From NCBI RefSeq assembly GCF_003012775.1, contig NZ_PXYG01000003.1:1-64000 (forward strand): a stretch of DNA of 64,000 nt. The letters are read 5' to 3'. The notes beneath the pieces are model-generated. The model ran no database searches, was not told the DNA's origin, and was given only the letters and a program-made list of their open reading frames with translations. A program made the position numbers and the translations under genes. Origin of the DNA: Zobellella endophytica (GTDB lineage: Bacteria; Pseudomonadota; Gammaproteobacteria; Enterobacterales; Aeromonadaceae). Within the stretch, counting starts at the first letter, position 1. Each line of letters opens with the position of its first letter. This document shows, in pieces, positions 37,766 through 50,700 of the stretch.

Positions 37766-38713
37766 GGTCTTGCTCCTTTAGTCGGGTTAACAGCAGTCGT
37801 TCGAAGTCGGGATCCAGCCGGGCATCGACGGGGACGAACCAGGCGTTGTCGTGCCCCCCCGGCCACTTCACCGCATCTTTCTCGGTCATCAGCAACGGCG
37901 CCGCAGCCAGCGTCGCCAGTTGCTCCGGGCTCACCGCTCTATGGTCGGCCAGGGCCAGCCGCCGGTCAAGCCTGAATCCCAGTCGTTCCAGAGTGGCGAA
38001 AAAACGGGGCGGATGGCCGATGCCGGCCATGGCATGCACCGGTGTACCCGGCTCGGGCGGGGTTCGGCCGGTGAGTGGGCTCAGCCGGCCGGGCTCGAGC
38101 GTCATCAGATATTCCCCGGGCCGGGCCGGGCCACCGTTGTTGACCACGGCGCTCACGGTGCCGAGCCGCCAGCGGCCTTCGCGCAGGGGGCCCATCGGCA
38201 GCAGCCGGCCGTTGCCGAAACGGCGCTGGCCGTCCACCACCACCAGCTCGATGTCCCGGGCCAGGGCGTAATGCTGCAGGCCGTCGTCGCTGACGATGAT
38301 GTCCGCGCCGAGCTTCACCAAACGGGCGGCCGCCTCGGCCCGTTTGGGCCCCACCACCACCGGACAGCCGGTGCGTCTATGGATCAAGACCGGCTCGTCG
38401 CCGGCCTCGGCGGCGGCGGTATCGGCGTCCAGCACCAGCGGATAGCGCTCGGCCTTGCCGCCATAGCCCCGGCTGATCACCCCGGGCCGGTAGCCCCGGG
38501 CCCGCAGCCATTCCACCAGCCACACCACCAGCGGCGTCTTGCCGTTGCCGCCGACGGTGAGGTTGCCGACCACGATCACCGGCACCGGCGCCCGGTACAC
38601 GGGGCGCAGGCCGGCCCGGTACAGCCGGCGGCGCAGGCCGCTTGCCAGGGCGAACAGCACGCTCAGCGGCGCCAGCAGCCACAGCCAGGTGGGCGCCCTG
38701 TACCAGGCCCGCA

Positions 38714-38714
<1 letters not shown>
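37755..38714 (-). CDS. lpxK: Tetraacyldisaccharide 4'-kinase
   Basis: Phosphorylates the 4' position of the lipid A precursor at the inner membrane. It has 319 residues with an N-terminal membrane-associated segment ([16 protein letters not shown]). The P-loop is [20 protein letters not shown] (about 51-70). [19 protein letters not shown] contains the catalytic Asp pair. It overlaps msbA by 1 bp and the Trm112-like gene by 11 bp. Confidence 0.97.
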
Positions 38715-40465
<1,751 letters not shown>

Positions 40466-40492
40466 AAGGTCTCTGCCTTGAAAAACGAGGCG

Positions 40493-42685
40493 CTATTCTA
40501 ACGGCTTAGACTCGTTCAACCAAGCGTTGAGCCGATGATACCAGGGGCCGGGCCGGCGGGCGTTCACCAGCCGCCAGCGGTCGCCGCTTGCCGCCAGGTG
40601 CACCATGCCGTGCTCGCCGGTCACCAGCTGGGGCACGCCCTGCTGCGCGAAACGCGCCACCACCTCCGGCGACGGAAAGCCCCAGCGGTTGTTGAAGCCG
40701 GCGGTGTGCACCACCAGCTGCGGCGCCACCGCCCGGTTGAAGGCCTCGGTGGAGGAGCTGCGGCTGCCGTGGTGGGGGCTCAGCAGCAGTTGGGCGTCCA
40801 GCCGCGGTCCGCGCCCGAGCAGGGCCCGCTCCGCCCGGGCCTCGATATCGCCGGTCAACAGCAGCGCCAGCCGGCCGTCATCGATGCGCAACACGCAGGA
40901 GTCGTTGTTGCGGTGGCCCGTGCTCGCCTCGGGCCACAACACCTGCAGCTGCAGCCGCCCCCACTCGGCCCGCTGGCCGGCCCGGCAGCGCGGCCCCTCC
41001 GGCCAGGCCCCCAGCCGCCGGGCCACCGGCAGGGTGGCGGCCAGGTGCTCCCGGTTGCCGCTGTGGTCGCTGTCGTCGTGGCTGATCACCAGGTAGTCCA
41101 GCCGCCCGATGCCGAGGCGGGTCAGCAGCGGCAGTATCACCGCATCCGCCATGTTGAACCCGGAGGGGAAGCGGTTGCCGGTATCGTAGAGCAGGGCCCT
41201 CTTGCCCTGGGTCACCAGCACCGACAGCCCCTGCCCCACATCCAGCACCCGCACCTCCCAGGACGGCCCGGGCCAGAGCTGCAGCCCGGCGAGGTAGAGC
41301 GCCAGCCAGGCCACCGGCCGGCCGCGCGGCAGCAGGCCGGCCAGCAGCAGCGCCGCCGCCAGCAGCACGATGCCCTGCGCCAGGGCCGACAGCATCAGCC
41401 AGGGCGACAACGCATGCGCCAACCAGTGCAGCCCTGCCAGCAGGAATTCGAACAGCCGGCCGAGCCCGTGCAACAGCCAGGCCGCGACCCCGGGCGCCGG
41501 CACCAGCAGCAGGCAGGCGAGCAGCAACAGGGGGATCAGCAGCAGGGAAAACAGCGGGATCAGCACCAGGTTGACCGGCAACGACAGCCAGCTGACACCG
41601 CCGAACAGCAGCATCACCAGCGGCAGCAACAGCAGGGTCAGCCCCAGCTGCAACCGCCACAGGTTGTTCCCGCCCAGCCAGCCGGCGCAGGCCAGCAGGG
41701 CGGCGACCGCCAGCACCGACAGCCAGAAGCCCTGGTTCAGCGCCAGCCAGGGCATGGTCGCCAGCAGCAGCGCCATGGTGACCAGCAGGATGCGCCGCCC
41801 GCTCCAGAACCGCCCCCAGCACAACAGCGCCAGCCACAACAGCAGCATCAGCAGGGCCCGCTGGGTCGGCAGCGAAAAGCCGGCCAGCCAGGCATACGCC
41901 AGGGCCAGGCCACCGCCCAGCAGGGCCGCGGCGAGCGGCTGGCCGGTCAGCCGGCCGAGCAGCACGCCGAGCGCCGCCGCCAGGCCGATATGCAGCCCGG
42001 AGATGGCAAACAGGTGGCTGATGCCGAGGGCGCGCAGCACCTCCCAGTCCGCCGGCGTCAGCCCGGCCCGCTCGCCGAAGCTCAGCGCCAGCAGCCAGTC
42101 CCGCGCCGGTTGCCCGTCCGTCAGTTGCCGGAAGCGGGCCAGCAGGCGCGCCCGCCAGGACGGCACCGCCGCCTGGTGCGCCAGGGTGCCGGTCAGGTAG
42201 CCACGCGCCGTGATCCCCTGCCCCAGCAGCCAGCGGGCACTGTCGAAGGTGCCCGGATTGTGCAGGCTGTGCGGCGGCTGGAGCCGGCTGACGGAATGGA
42301 TTTCATCCCCCCGCGCCGGCGCCGCGCCCTGCCCGTACCAGGACAGCAACACCCGGGGCCGGGGGGAAAGTGCTTGACCATCAAGGCTTTTCAGACTGAC
42401 AATCAGCCGGCTCGCGCCCCTGTCCCGGTGTTGGGCGTCGACCACTGAGCCCGCTATAATATGACTTTTCTGAAACAGGGCGGGCTGCTGCAGCCAGGCC
42501 AGCTGCCAGTGGCTGTAACACAGCGCCCAGACGATGCCGAGCAGCAGGCAGGCCAGCGCCGGCCGTGCTCGCCAGCACAACCAGCCCAGCCAGGCCAGCG
42601 GTAGCCACCAGTCCCAGCCCGGCAGCCAGGGCCAGAGCATAAGGGTAGATATGCCCGCGCAGAAACAGAACAGCCGCTTATCCAT
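40493..42685 (-). CDS. comEC: ComEC/Rec2 family DNA uptake channel
   Basis: A 730-residue protein of the inner-membrane channel family used for single-strand DNA import in natural transformation. It has N-terminal membrane helices and a DUF4131 region, and a competence domain from about 190 (ALSFGERAGLTPADWEVLRALGISHLFAISGLH). The C-terminal metallo-beta-lactamase-like part (about 480-730) has VISHDDSDHSGNREHLAA and LLSPHHGSRSSSTEAFN. It is of full length, so competence is possible. Confidence 0.95.
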   Translation of the reverse strand: MDKRLFCFCAGISTLMLWPWLPGWDWWLPLAWLGWLCWRARPALACLLLGIVWALCYSHWQLAWLQQPALFQKSHIIAGSVVDAQHRDRGASRLIVSLKSLDGQALSPRPRVLLSWYGQGAAPARGDEIHSVSRLQPPHSLHNPGTFDSARWLLGQGITARGYLTGTLAHQAAVPSWRARLLARFRQLTDGQPARDWLLALSFGERAGLTPADWEVLRALGISHLFAISGLHIGLAAALGVLLGRLTGQPLAAALLGGGLALAYAWLAGFSLPTQRALLMLLLWLALLCWGRFWSGRRILLVTMALLLATMPWLALNQGFWLSVLAVAALLACAGWLGGNNLWRLQLGLTLLLLPLVMLLFGGVSWLSLPVNLVLIPLFSLLLIPLLLLACLLLVPAPGVAAWLLHGLGRLFEFLLAGLHWLAHALSPWLMLSALAQGIVLLAAALLLAGLLPRGRPVAWLALYLAGLQLWPGPSWEVRVLDVGQGLSVLVTQGKRALLYDTGNRFPSGFNMADAVILPLLTRLGIGRLDYLVISHDDSDHSGNREHLAATLPVARRLGAWPEGPRCRAGQRAEWGRLQLQVLWPEASTGHRNNDSCVLRIDDGRLALLLTGDIEARAERALLGRGPRLDAQLLLSPHHGSRSSSTEAFNRAVAPQLVVHTAGFNNRWGFPSPEVVARFAQQGVPQLVTGEHGMVHLAASGDRWRLVNARRPGPWYHRLNAWLNESKPLE

Positions 42686-42712
42686 GTGATAAGTATTGCG
42701 GACCCGGAGCAG

Positions 42713-43225
42713 ATGCCAAAAAAGACGTTAAAACGCCTGATGCCCGACCCGGGCATCATCAAGAACAACAAGCTGCTCGGCCTGCTCGGAAGCCGCCTGC
42801 ACGACATCAACCTCTGGCACCTGAACCGCCACTCCGCCGCCGGGGCCTTCGCGGTGGGCCTGTTCTGCGCCTGGCTGCCCATCCCCTTCCAGATGCTGCT
42901 CGCCGCCGCCCTGGCCATGGTGTTCCGGGTCAACCTGCCGCTGTCGGTGGTGATGGTCTGGTTTACCAATCCGCTGACCATGCCGCCGATGTTCTACTTC
43001 GCCTACCGGCTGGGCGCCTTCCTGCTGGGCAAACCCCATCACTACGAGCACTTCGAGATGAGCCTGAGCTGGCTGACCAGCGCCATGAGCACCGCCGGGC
43101 CGCCCTTCCTGCTCGGCTGCCTGGTGCTGGGGCTGGTCAGTTCGGCCACCGGTTTCATGCTGATCCACGGGCTGTGGCGCTGGTCGGTGTCGCGACGCTG
43201 GAAGCTCAGGCGACGGGGTCGCTGA
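42713..43225 (+). CDS. DUF2062 membrane protein, first copy
   Basis: A 170-residue protein from ATG 42713, with GGAG upstream. A short basic N-terminus is followed by three to four membrane segments; conserved DUF2062 features are HRHSAA-like NRHSAAGAFAVGLFCAWLPI and MVWFTNPLTMPPMF. Function unknown; the family often neighbours comEC/msbA. Divergent from comEC. Confidence 0.9.
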   Translation: MPKKTLKRLMPDPGIIKNNKLLGLLGSRLHDINLWHLNRHSAAGAFAVGLFCAWLPIPFQMLLAAALAMVFRVNLPLSVVMVWFTNPLTMPPMFYFAYRLGAFLLGKPHHYEHFEMSLSWLTSAMSTAGPPFLLGCLVLGLVSSATGFMLIHGLWRWSVSRRWKLRRRGR

Positions 43226-43728
43226 TGCTGCGCCAGTGGTTGCGCCGCAAGATGCCGAGCCAGGAGACGCTGCGCCAGCACAAGACCCTGGCGCTGTTCG
43301 GCGAGCGCCTGCTCACCCCCGACTGCTGGTTCTGCAACCGCCATTCCGCCGCCGTGGCGGTGGCCGCCGGCCTGTTCGCCGCCTGGCTGCCACTGCCCAT
43401 GCACACCCTGGTGGCCATCGCCCTGGCACTGATTTTCAAGGGATACCTGCCGCTGGCCATCGCCATGGTGTGGGTCAACAACCCGCTGACCCTGGCACCG
43501 ATGTTCTACCTGGCCTACCGTGTCGGCGCCCGGCTGCTGGGCAGCCCGGAGATCGATTTCGCAGGATCGCTGGAAGAGGAAGCCCTGGCCCTGGCGCTGC
43601 CGCTGTTCACCGGCTGCCTGTTGCTCGGCCTGGGCTCGGCCCTGCTCGGCTGGCTGCTCACCCGCCTGGGCTGGCGCTGGAAGATCCAGCTGTCCTGGCT
43701 GCTGCGCAAACAGAATCGTGAGCCCTGA
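43225..43728 (+). CDS. DUF2062 membrane protein, second copy
   Basis: A 167-residue protein. Its ATG overlaps the stop of the first copy by one base (TGATG), so translation is coupled. The same motifs appear (NRHSAAVAVAAGLFAAWLPL, MVWVNNPLTLAPMFYLAYRV). The two proteins are clearly paralogous, a tandem duplication, and may form a heteromer. An in-frame ATG at 43174 lies inside the first gene and is rejected. Confidence 0.9.
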   Translation: MLRQWLRRKMPSQETLRQHKTLALFGERLLTPDCWFCNRHSAAVAVAAGLFAAWLPLPMHTLVAIALALIFKGYLPLAIAMVWVNNPLTLAPMFYLAYRVGARLLGSPEIDFAGSLEEEALALALPLFTGCLLLGLGSALLGWLLTRLGWRWKIQLSWLLRKQNREP

Positions 43729-43751
43729 GGCTTGCCCAACATCCACGACCG

Positions 43752-43912
43752 AGTGGGGCGCGGGCGGCCCGCCCGCATAAAAGCCGCACGCTTGAGTGGA
43801 GAGCATGGCCCACCCCGCGATGCCGCTTTTTACCCGAGGATCTCCCCCCAACCACGACTCCCACTCCATGGGTTCGCACTGCGCGCGAAGGCGGGCGGGC
43901 CGCCTGCGCTCC
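43752..43912. repeat. REPIN-like repeat, copy B
   Basis: Starts TGGGGCGCGGGCGGCCCGCC and ends GGCGGGCCGCCTGCGCTCC preceded by TTCGCACTGCGCGCGAAGGC; the ends are inverted relatives. The internal CCCACCCCGCGATGCC block matches copy A at 21045-21210. It lies between the convergent DUF2062 and lolE genes. Confidence 0.75.
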
Positions 43913-43915
43913 AAA

Positions 43916-45157
43916 TCAAGCTTCGCCCAGCAGTTGGTTGGGCAGCAGCCGGCCGGCGCGCCAGGCCGGGTAGAGGGTGGCGACGAAGATCAGCGCCAGG
44001 GCCGAGCCGGTCACCAGCCACAGATCGGCCCAGTGGAACTCGGTGGGAATGAAATCGATAAAGTAGACCTCGGGGTTGAGCAGCCGGTGCCCGGACAGCC
44101 GCTCGTAGCCGGCCACCAGCTCCGACAGCCGGGTCGCCAGCAGCCCGCCCAGCAGGCCGCCGATCACCACCCCGGCGATGCCGTTGAGCATGCCCTGCAC
44201 CACGAAGGCGCCGCGGATCTGCCAAGGGCCGGCGCCCATGGTCTTGAGGATGGCGATGTCGCCCTTCTTCTCGTTCACCGCCATCACCAGGGTGGAGACG
44301 ATATTGAAGCTGGCCACCGCCATCACCAGCAGCAGCACCACTATCATCAGGGTGCGCACCAGCTGGATGTCCCGGTAGATATTGCCCTGGCTGTTCATCC
44401 AGCTGGTGACGTAGAACGGCGCCGGCAGCCCCATGGCCGCGTTCATGGTCAGTTCATCGGCGGCCAGCACCTGGTTCACCCGCAGGTGGAAACCCAGCAC
44501 CGCCTGGTCCAGCTCCCGCAGCTGCTGCGCGTCTTCCAGGTGGGTGTAGCCCAGCACGGTGTCGAGCTGGCCGCCCAGGCTGAGGATGCCCGCCAGGGTA
44601 AAGCTGTGCCGGCGGGGCGAGCCGAAGCCCTGGCCGCCGGGCGCGGGCAGCAGCAAGGACACGCTGTCGCCCACCTCGAGCTCCAACTGCTCGGCGATGG
44701 CCTTGCCCAGGATCAACTGCCGCTCGCCCGGGTGCAGCACCGTCAGGCTGGCGCCGCCGAGGTAGGGCGCCAGCGCGGAGATGCGCGCCTCGTGCTCCGG
44801 CGACACCCCCTGCAGCTGCACCGCCTTCAGCTTGGCGCCCTTGCCGAGCAACCCCTCCAGCGGCACATAGGGCGAGGCCGCCACGATGCCCGGCGAGGCC
44901 TCGAGCGACGCCACCAGTTGCCGCCAGTCGCCGACCGGATCTTCCGCGGCATAGAGCTGGCCGTGGGGCAGCACCGACAGGATGCGGTTTTCCAGCTCGC
45001 GCTGAAAGCCGTTCATCGCCGACAGCCCCAGGATCAGGGCGCCGACCCCGATGGCGATGCCGAGGATGGAGGCCACCGAAATAAAGGAAATAAAGCGGTT
45101 GCGGCGCCGGGCCCGGCTGAAACGCCAGCCCAGGTACAGGCTCAGGGGGCGGAACAT
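43916..45157 (-). CDS. lolE: Lipoprotein-releasing ABC transporter permease LolE
   Basis: A 413-residue MacB/FtsX-type permease: TM1 about 20-45, a large periplasmic domain, and three TM helices between about 265 and 400. It works with LolD and the LolC homologue to release outer-membrane lipoproteins to LolA. Conserved ILGLSAMNGFQRELENRIL lies after TM1. Assigned LolE because it follows lolD; the distinction from LolC is by position and similarity. Confidence 0.92.
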   Translation of the reverse strand: MFRPLSLYLGWRFSRARRRNRFISFISVASILGIAIGVGALILGLSAMNGFQRELENRILSVLPHGQLYAAEDPVGDWRQLVASLEASPGIVAASPYVPLEGLLGKGAKLKAVQLQGVSPEHEARISALAPYLGGASLTVLHPGERQLILGKAIAEQLELEVGDSVSLLLPAPGGQGFGSPRRHSFTLAGILSLGGQLDTVLGYTHLEDAQQLRELDQAVLGFHLRVNQVLAADELTMNAAMGLPAPFYVTSWMNSQGNIYRDIQLVRTLMIVVLLLVMAVASFNIVSTLVMAVNEKKGDIAILKTMGAGPWQIRGAFVVQGMLNGIAGVVIGGLLGGLLATRLSELVAGYERLSGHRLLNPEVYFIDFIPTEFHWADLWLVTGSALALIFVATLYPAWRAGRLLPNQLLGEA

Positions 45158-45840
45158 CAGCCTTGCTCCTGCAGGCGGCCGTCCACCAGCCGGGCCTGGC
45201 GGTCGAGCCGGGCGGCCAGGGCCAGGTCGTGGGTCACCACCACCAGGCCGGTGCCGAGCTCGCTCTGCAGCTCGGCCAGCAGCGCGAACACCTCGGCGGC
45301 GCTGTGGGCGTCCAGATTGCCGGTGGGCTCGTCCGCCAGCACCAGCCGGGGCCGGTTGACCAGGGCGCGGGCGATGGCCACCCGCTGGCGCTCGCCGCCG
45401 GACAGCGCCGCGGGCCTGTGCTCCAGCCGGTGCCCCAGCCCCACCCGGTTGAGCAGGGCCTCGGCCTGCTCCCGCGCATCCGGCACCGGCAGGCCGGCGA
45501 TCAGCAGCGGCATGGCGGCGTTTTCCAGGGCGGTAAACTCCCCCAGCAGGTGATGGAACTGGTACACAAAGCCCAGTTTCTGGTTGCGGAAACGGGCCTG
45601 GGCCCGGGCCGACAGCCGGTGCAAATCCTGGCCTTCCACCAGCACCCGGCCGGTGCTGGGGGCGTCCAGGCTGCCGAGCAGGTGCAGCAGGGTGCTCTTG
45701 CCCGAGCCGGAGCTGCCCACCACCGCCAGGCTCTCGCCGGCGGCGAGCTGCAGGCTGACCCCGTCCAGGATCGGCACCGGCCGTTCCCCGTCCTGATGGG
45801 TTTTACTGAGCTGCTCGACCACTAACAGGGGGTTACTCAT
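45157..45840 (-). CDS. lolD: Lipoprotein-releasing ABC transporter ATPase LolD
   Basis: A 227-residue ATPase: Walker [18 protein letters not shown], Lol-specific [19 protein letters not shown], signature [15 protein letters not shown], Walker [13 protein letters not shown], switch His in [10 protein letters not shown]. It overlaps lolC by 8 bp and lolE by 1 bp. Confidence 0.96.
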   Translation of the reverse strand: MSNPLLVVEQLSKTHQDGERPVPILDGVSLQLAAGESLAVVGSSGSGKSTLLHLLGSLDAPSTGRVLVEGQDLHRLSARAQARFRNQKLGFVYQFHHLLGEFTALENAAMPLLIAGLPVPDAREQAEALLNRVGLGHRLEHRPAALSGGERQRVAIARALVNRPRLVLADEPTGNLDAHSAAEVFALLAELQSELGTGLVVVTHDLALAARLDRQARLVDGRLQEQG

Positions 45841-47044
45841 AACGCAATGCCTCGGCTGGATGAACGCGCGCCGCCCGCCAGGCCGGATACAGGCTGGCCA
45901 GCACGCACAATAACAGGGTGGAAAACAGGATAAGAGCCAACTGCCCGGGCAGCAGCAGCACCGGCAGCTCGCTGCCGCCGGCGGCGGAATAGAAGTTGAT
46001 GCCGGCGGCGTCGAGCAGCCGGTCCAGGTTGAAGCACAGCAACAGCCCCAGGCCGAAGCCGAGCAGGCTGCCCAGCACGCCGCTGAAGCCGCCCTGGATC
46101 ATGAACACCGCCATCACCCGGTTGCGGCTCAGCCCCAGGGTCTGCAGCATGGCGATCTCCGCCTCCTTGTCGGTCACCACCATCACCATGGCGGAGAGGA
46201 TGTTGAAGGCCGCCACCAGGATGATCAGCGCCAGCATCAGGCTCATCAGCCGCTTCTCCATGGCCACCGCCTGGAACAGCTCGCCCCGGCTCTGCTGCCA
46301 GCTGTCGAGGCGCAGCCCGTCCGGCAGCGCCGGCAGCCGGCCCAGCTCGAAGGGATCGCGCAGCCACAGCCGCAGGCCCGAGGCCTCGCCCGGCGCATAG
46401 CGCAGCAGCCGGGCGGCGTCGTCCAGCCGGGCCAGCACCACCTGGCCGTCCACGTCGTTGCCGGTGCTGAAGGTTCCCACCAGGGTGAAGAGCCGCTGGC
46501 TGGGCACCCGGCCGAGCGGGGTGAAGCGGCTGCCCTCGGTGACCGTGACCCGCACCTGATCGCCGGGCACCACGCCCAGGGTGCGGGCCACCCCGGCGCC
46601 CATCACCAGGCCGTAGGGCAGGTATTCGAAGTATTCCCGGGTGCGCGGGTCCAGCCCCTGCAGCAGCCGGTCGTGCCCGAAGGCGGGATCCAGGCCGTAC
46701 AGCTCCACCCCGGTCAGGTGGCCGGGCCCCTGGATCATCGCCTCGGCGCGGATGAAGGGGGTGCTGGCCTCGACCACCTCCCCCGCCTCGAACAGGGCGG
46801 CGTATTGCGCCGGATCGGCGAGCCGGCGCTGCTCGTTGGTGACCAGCGCATGGGGGATCACCCCCAACATGCGATCTTTCAGCTGTTGTTCGAAGCCGTT
46901 CATCACCGCCGACACCAGGATCAGGGCGGCGACCCCGAGCAGGATACCGATGGTGGAGAAGCCGGAAACGAAGGAAGCGAAGCTGCGCCGCCCCCGGGCG
47001 CCGGCATAGCGCAGACCCAACATCAGCGTCAGGGGTTGAAACAT
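45833..47044 (-). CDS. lolC: Lipoprotein-releasing ABC transporter permease LolC
   Basis: A 403-residue permease with the same layout as Lol[21 protein letters not shown] after TM1 and [20 protein letters not shown] near the C-terminus are typical. First gene of lolCDE, divergent from the PilZ-like gene. Confidence 0.94.
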   Translation of the reverse strand: MFQPLTLMLGLRYAGARGRRSFASFVSGFSTIGILLGVAALILVSAVMNGFEQQLKDRMLGVIPHALVTNEQRRLADPAQYAALFEAGEVVEASTPFIRAEAMIQGPGHLTGVELYGLDPAFGHDRLLQGLDPRTREYFEYLPYGLVMGAGVARTLGVVPGDQVRVTVTEGSRFTPLGRVPSQRLFTLVGTFSTGNDVDGQVVLARLDDAARLLRYAPGEASGLRLWLRDPFELGRLPALPDGLRLDSWQQSRGELFQAVAMEKRLMSLMLALIILVAAFNILSAMVMVVTDKEAEIAMLQTLGLSRNRVMAVFMIQGGFSGVLGSLLGFGLGLLLCFNLDRLLDAAGINFYSAAGGSELPVLLLPGQLALILFSTLLLCVLASLYPAWRAARVHPAEALRYE

Positions 47045-47112
47045 GGTCTAATCATCCGTTTTTCAAAGGGTTTTACGTCACCCGCAAGTTGCGGAATAAT
47101 AAAGGCTTGTGA

Positions 47113-47700
47113 ATGGCGCAACAAGAGCAGCAAATCATGGCAGACCCTTATTTCAGCGTCGACCACCGGGCCCGGGTCAACCTGATCCCCCTGGCCGAAG
47201 GGGAAACGGTACCCGACGACGACGCCCTGGAGGCCGAGATCCCCGCGCCGTTCAAGCTTATCAGTGAAGTCACCCGCATCGATACCAATACCGCCCGGCT
47301 GTTGCGCAACCTGGACGAACACGCCGCCGAGCTGGTGGAGATCATCAACCAGCAGTCGCGCAAAATCGACCTGGTGCTGAGCTACGTGCTGGCCGGCCAG
47401 GATACCCCGGAGCACCGCTACCAGACCCAGACCCTGGGCGGCGGCGGTTTCACCTTCGACTCGCGACAGCCCCTGGCCGAGGGCATCCGGGTGCGGGTCA
47501 AGCTGTTCCTGCCCGAGCTGTCGGTGGCGGTGTACGCCTATGGCGAGCTGCACCCGGCCGGCGAGGCGGAGCGCTACCGCTGTGACTTTATCGCCATCCG
47601 CGAGCAGGACAGGGACGCCCTGATCCGCGCCAGCCTGCAGCTGCAGGCCAGACAACTCAAGGCCCGCGCCGAGCGCCGCGCCCAACAAGATACCGACTGA
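47113..47700 (+). CDS. PilZ-domain-like protein
   Basis: A 195-residue protein; the second half (about 110-185) resembles a PilZ beta barrel (GGGGFTFDSRQPLAEGIRVRVKLFLP...). The N-terminal part is helical. The RxxxR c-di-GMP motif is not clear, so binding is uncertain. It lies 4 bp before mfd and is probably co-transcribed with it. Met9 is a second possible start. Confidence 0.7.
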   Translation: MAQQEQQIMADPYFSVDHRARVNLIPLAEGETVPDDDALEAEIPAPFKLISEVTRIDTNTARLLRNLDEHAAELVEIINQQSRKIDLVLSYVLAGQDTPEHRYQTQTLGGGGFTFDSRQPLAEGIRVRVKLFLPELSVAVYAYGELHPAGEAERYRCDFIAIREQDRDALIRASLQLQARQLKARAERRAQQDTD

Positions 47701-47704
47701 CCCC

Positions 47705-50700
47705 ATGATCAAGATCCCAAGCCCCACGCCCAGGCCGAAAGCCAGCCTGGGCCAGCTTATCGGCAGCAGCCTGTCGCTGGCCGTGGCCGAGCAGGTAACG
47801 CAGCATGCGCACCTGGTGCTGCTGCTGGTGCCCGACACCCCCTCCGCCCTGCGCCTGGAGCAGGAGGCGCGCCACCTGCTGGCCGACAGCGGCCTGCCGG
47901 TGTGCCTGTTTCCCGACTGGGAAACCCTGCCCTACGACCACTTTTCGCCGCACCAGGACATCATCTCCCAGCGGCTCGAAACCCTGTACGGCCTGCCGGC
48001 CCTGGGGCGGGGCCTGCTGATCGTGCCGGTCACCACCCTGATGCTGCGCACCCCGCCCCGGGCCTGGCTGGAGCACAACAGCCTGCTGCTCAACACCGGC
48101 GACAAGCTCGACCTGCACGGCCTGCGCAGCCGGCTGGAGCAGGCCGGCTACCGGGCGGTGGACCAGGTGCTGGAGCACGGCGAATTCGCCGCCCGCGGCG
48201 CCCTGCTCGACCTTTTTCCCATGGGCGCCGAAGAGCCCATCCGCATCGACTTTTTCGACGACGAAATCGATACCCTGCGCCCCTTCGATCCGGACACCCA
48301 GCGCTCCAGGGACAAGGTGGCGCAGATCCGGCTGCTGCCGGCGCGGGAGTTTCCCACCGATGCCGCCGCCATCGAGCGCTTTCGCGGCCAGTACCGGGAG
48401 CGCTTTCAGCTGCGCAACGAGCCCGAGGCGCTCTACCACCGGGTGAGCCAGCAGCAGTTTCCGGCGGGCATCGAGTATTATTTCCCGCTGTTTTTCGAGC
48501 ACACCCAGACCCTGTTCGACTCCCTGCCCGCCCAGACCCTGGTGCTGGCCCAGAACGATCTGCTGGCCCCCGCCGAGGCGGTGTGGGCGGACGTGCAGGC
48601 GCGCTACGAAGAGCGCCGCCACGACACCCTGCGCCCCCTGCTGCCGCCGGCACAGCTCTACCTGGCCCCGGATCAGCTGTTTGCCGCCCTCAAGGCCTAT
48701 CCGCAGCTGGTGCTGAGCCAGCACCCGGTGATGGAGAAAGGCGACCGGCTCAATGCCCCGGTGGCGCCCCTGCCCGAGCTCGAGGTGGAGCACCAGAAAA
48801 CCGAGCCCCTGGCCCGGCTGCTGGCCTTTTGCGAGCGGTTCCCCGGCCGCATTTTGTTCTCGGTGGAAAGCGCCGGCCGGCGCGAGGCGCTGACCGAGCT
48901 GCTGGCCGGCTCGCCCATCCGGCCCTGGCCGGTAGAGAGCCTGACCCGCTTTGTGGCCGGGGAAGAGCGCCTCGGCCTGCTGGTGGGGCCGCTCTCCCAG
49001 GGCTTTGTGCTGAACGACGAACTGGCCGTCATCTGCGAGGGCGACCTGCTCGGCGGCCGGGTGATCCAGCGCCGGCGGCGGGAAAAGTCCGCCGCGCTCA
49101 GCCCGGATACCCTGATCCGCAACCTGGCGGAGCTGTCCATCGGCCAGCCGGTGGTGCACCTGGACCACGGCGTGGGCCGCTACATGGGGCTGCAGACCCT
49201 GGACGCGGGCGGGCTCAAGTCCGAATACCTGACCCTGGAATACGCTGGCGGCGACAAGCTCTATGTGCCGGTGACCGCCCTGCACCTGGTGGGCCGCTAC
49301 AGCGGCGCCGACGATCCCGGCCTCAACAAGCTGGGCAACGACTCCTGGGCCAGGGCCAAGCGCAAGGCGGCGGAAAAAGTGCGCGACGTGGCCGCCGAGC
49401 TGCTCGACGTGTATGCCCGCCGGGCCGCCCAGCCGGGCCAGGCCATCACCCACGACAAGAGCGCCTACCGCCAGTTCTGCGATGCCTTTCCCTTCGAGGA
49501 AACCGACGACCAGCTGAAAGCCATCAACGCCGTGCTGACCGACATGACCCAGCCCAAGGCGATGGACCGGCTGGTGTGCGGCGACGTGGGCTTCGGCAAG
49601 ACCGAGGTGGCCATGCGCGCCGCCTTTGTGGCGGTGCACGGCGGCAAGCAGGTGGCGGTGCTGGTGCCCACCACCCTGCTGGCCCAGCAGCACTACGACA
49701 ACTTCCGCGACCGCTTCGCCAACTGGCCGGTGCGGGTGGAAATGGTCAGCCGCTTCAAGACCGGCAAGGAGCAGGACAAGGTGCTCACCGGCCTGGCCGA
49801 GGGCGCCATCGACATCGTGATCGGCACCCACAAGCTGCTGAGCCAGGAGGTGAAGTTCAAGGATCTGGGCTTGCTGGTGGTGGACGAGGAGCACCGCTTC
49901 GGGGTGCGGCAGAAGGATCAGATCAAGGCGCTGCGCGCCGACGTGGACATCCTCACCCTGACCGCCACCCCCATTCCCCGCACCCTCAACATGGCCATGG
50001 GCGGCATGCGCGATCTCTCCATCATCGCCACCCCGCCCGCCAAGCGGCTGGCGGTGAAGACCTTTGTGCGCGAGCACGACCCGGCGCTGGTGCGCGAGGC
50101 GATACTGCGGGAGCTCAAGCGCGGCGGCCAGGTGTATTACCTGCACAACGAGGTGCAGACCATAGAAAACAGCGCCGACGCCCTGCGCACCCTGGTGCCC
50201 GAGGCGCGCATCGCCATCGCCCACGGCCAGATGCGCGAGCGCGAACTGGAGCGGGTGATGTCCGACTTTTACCACCAGCGCTTCAACGTGCTGCTGTGCT
50301 CCACCATCATCGAAACCGGCATCGACGTGCCCAGCGCCAACACCATCATCATGGACCGGGCCGACAAGCTGGGCCTGGCGCAACTGCACCAGTTGCGCGG
50401 CCGGGTGGGCCGTTCGCACCACCAGGCCTACGCCTACCTGCTCACCCCCCATCCCAAGCGGATGACCACCGACGCCAAGAAGCGGCTGGAGGCCATTGCC
50501 GCGCTGGAAGACCTGGGTGCCGGCTTCGCCCTGGCCACCCACGACCTGGAGATCCGCGGCGCCGGCGAGCTGCTGGGCGACGAGCAGACCGGCCAGATCA
50601 CCGCCATCGGCTTCAGCCTCTATATGGAGATGCTGGAGCAGGCGGTGAAGGCGCTGCAGTCCGGCAAGGAGCCGGCGCTGGACCAGCTGCTGCGCGCCCA

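Noticed and set aside
40535-42448. A 637-codon open frame opposite comEC
   Set aside because: Pro/Gln/Arg-rich low-complexity translation, typical of an antisense shadow of a GC-rich gene.
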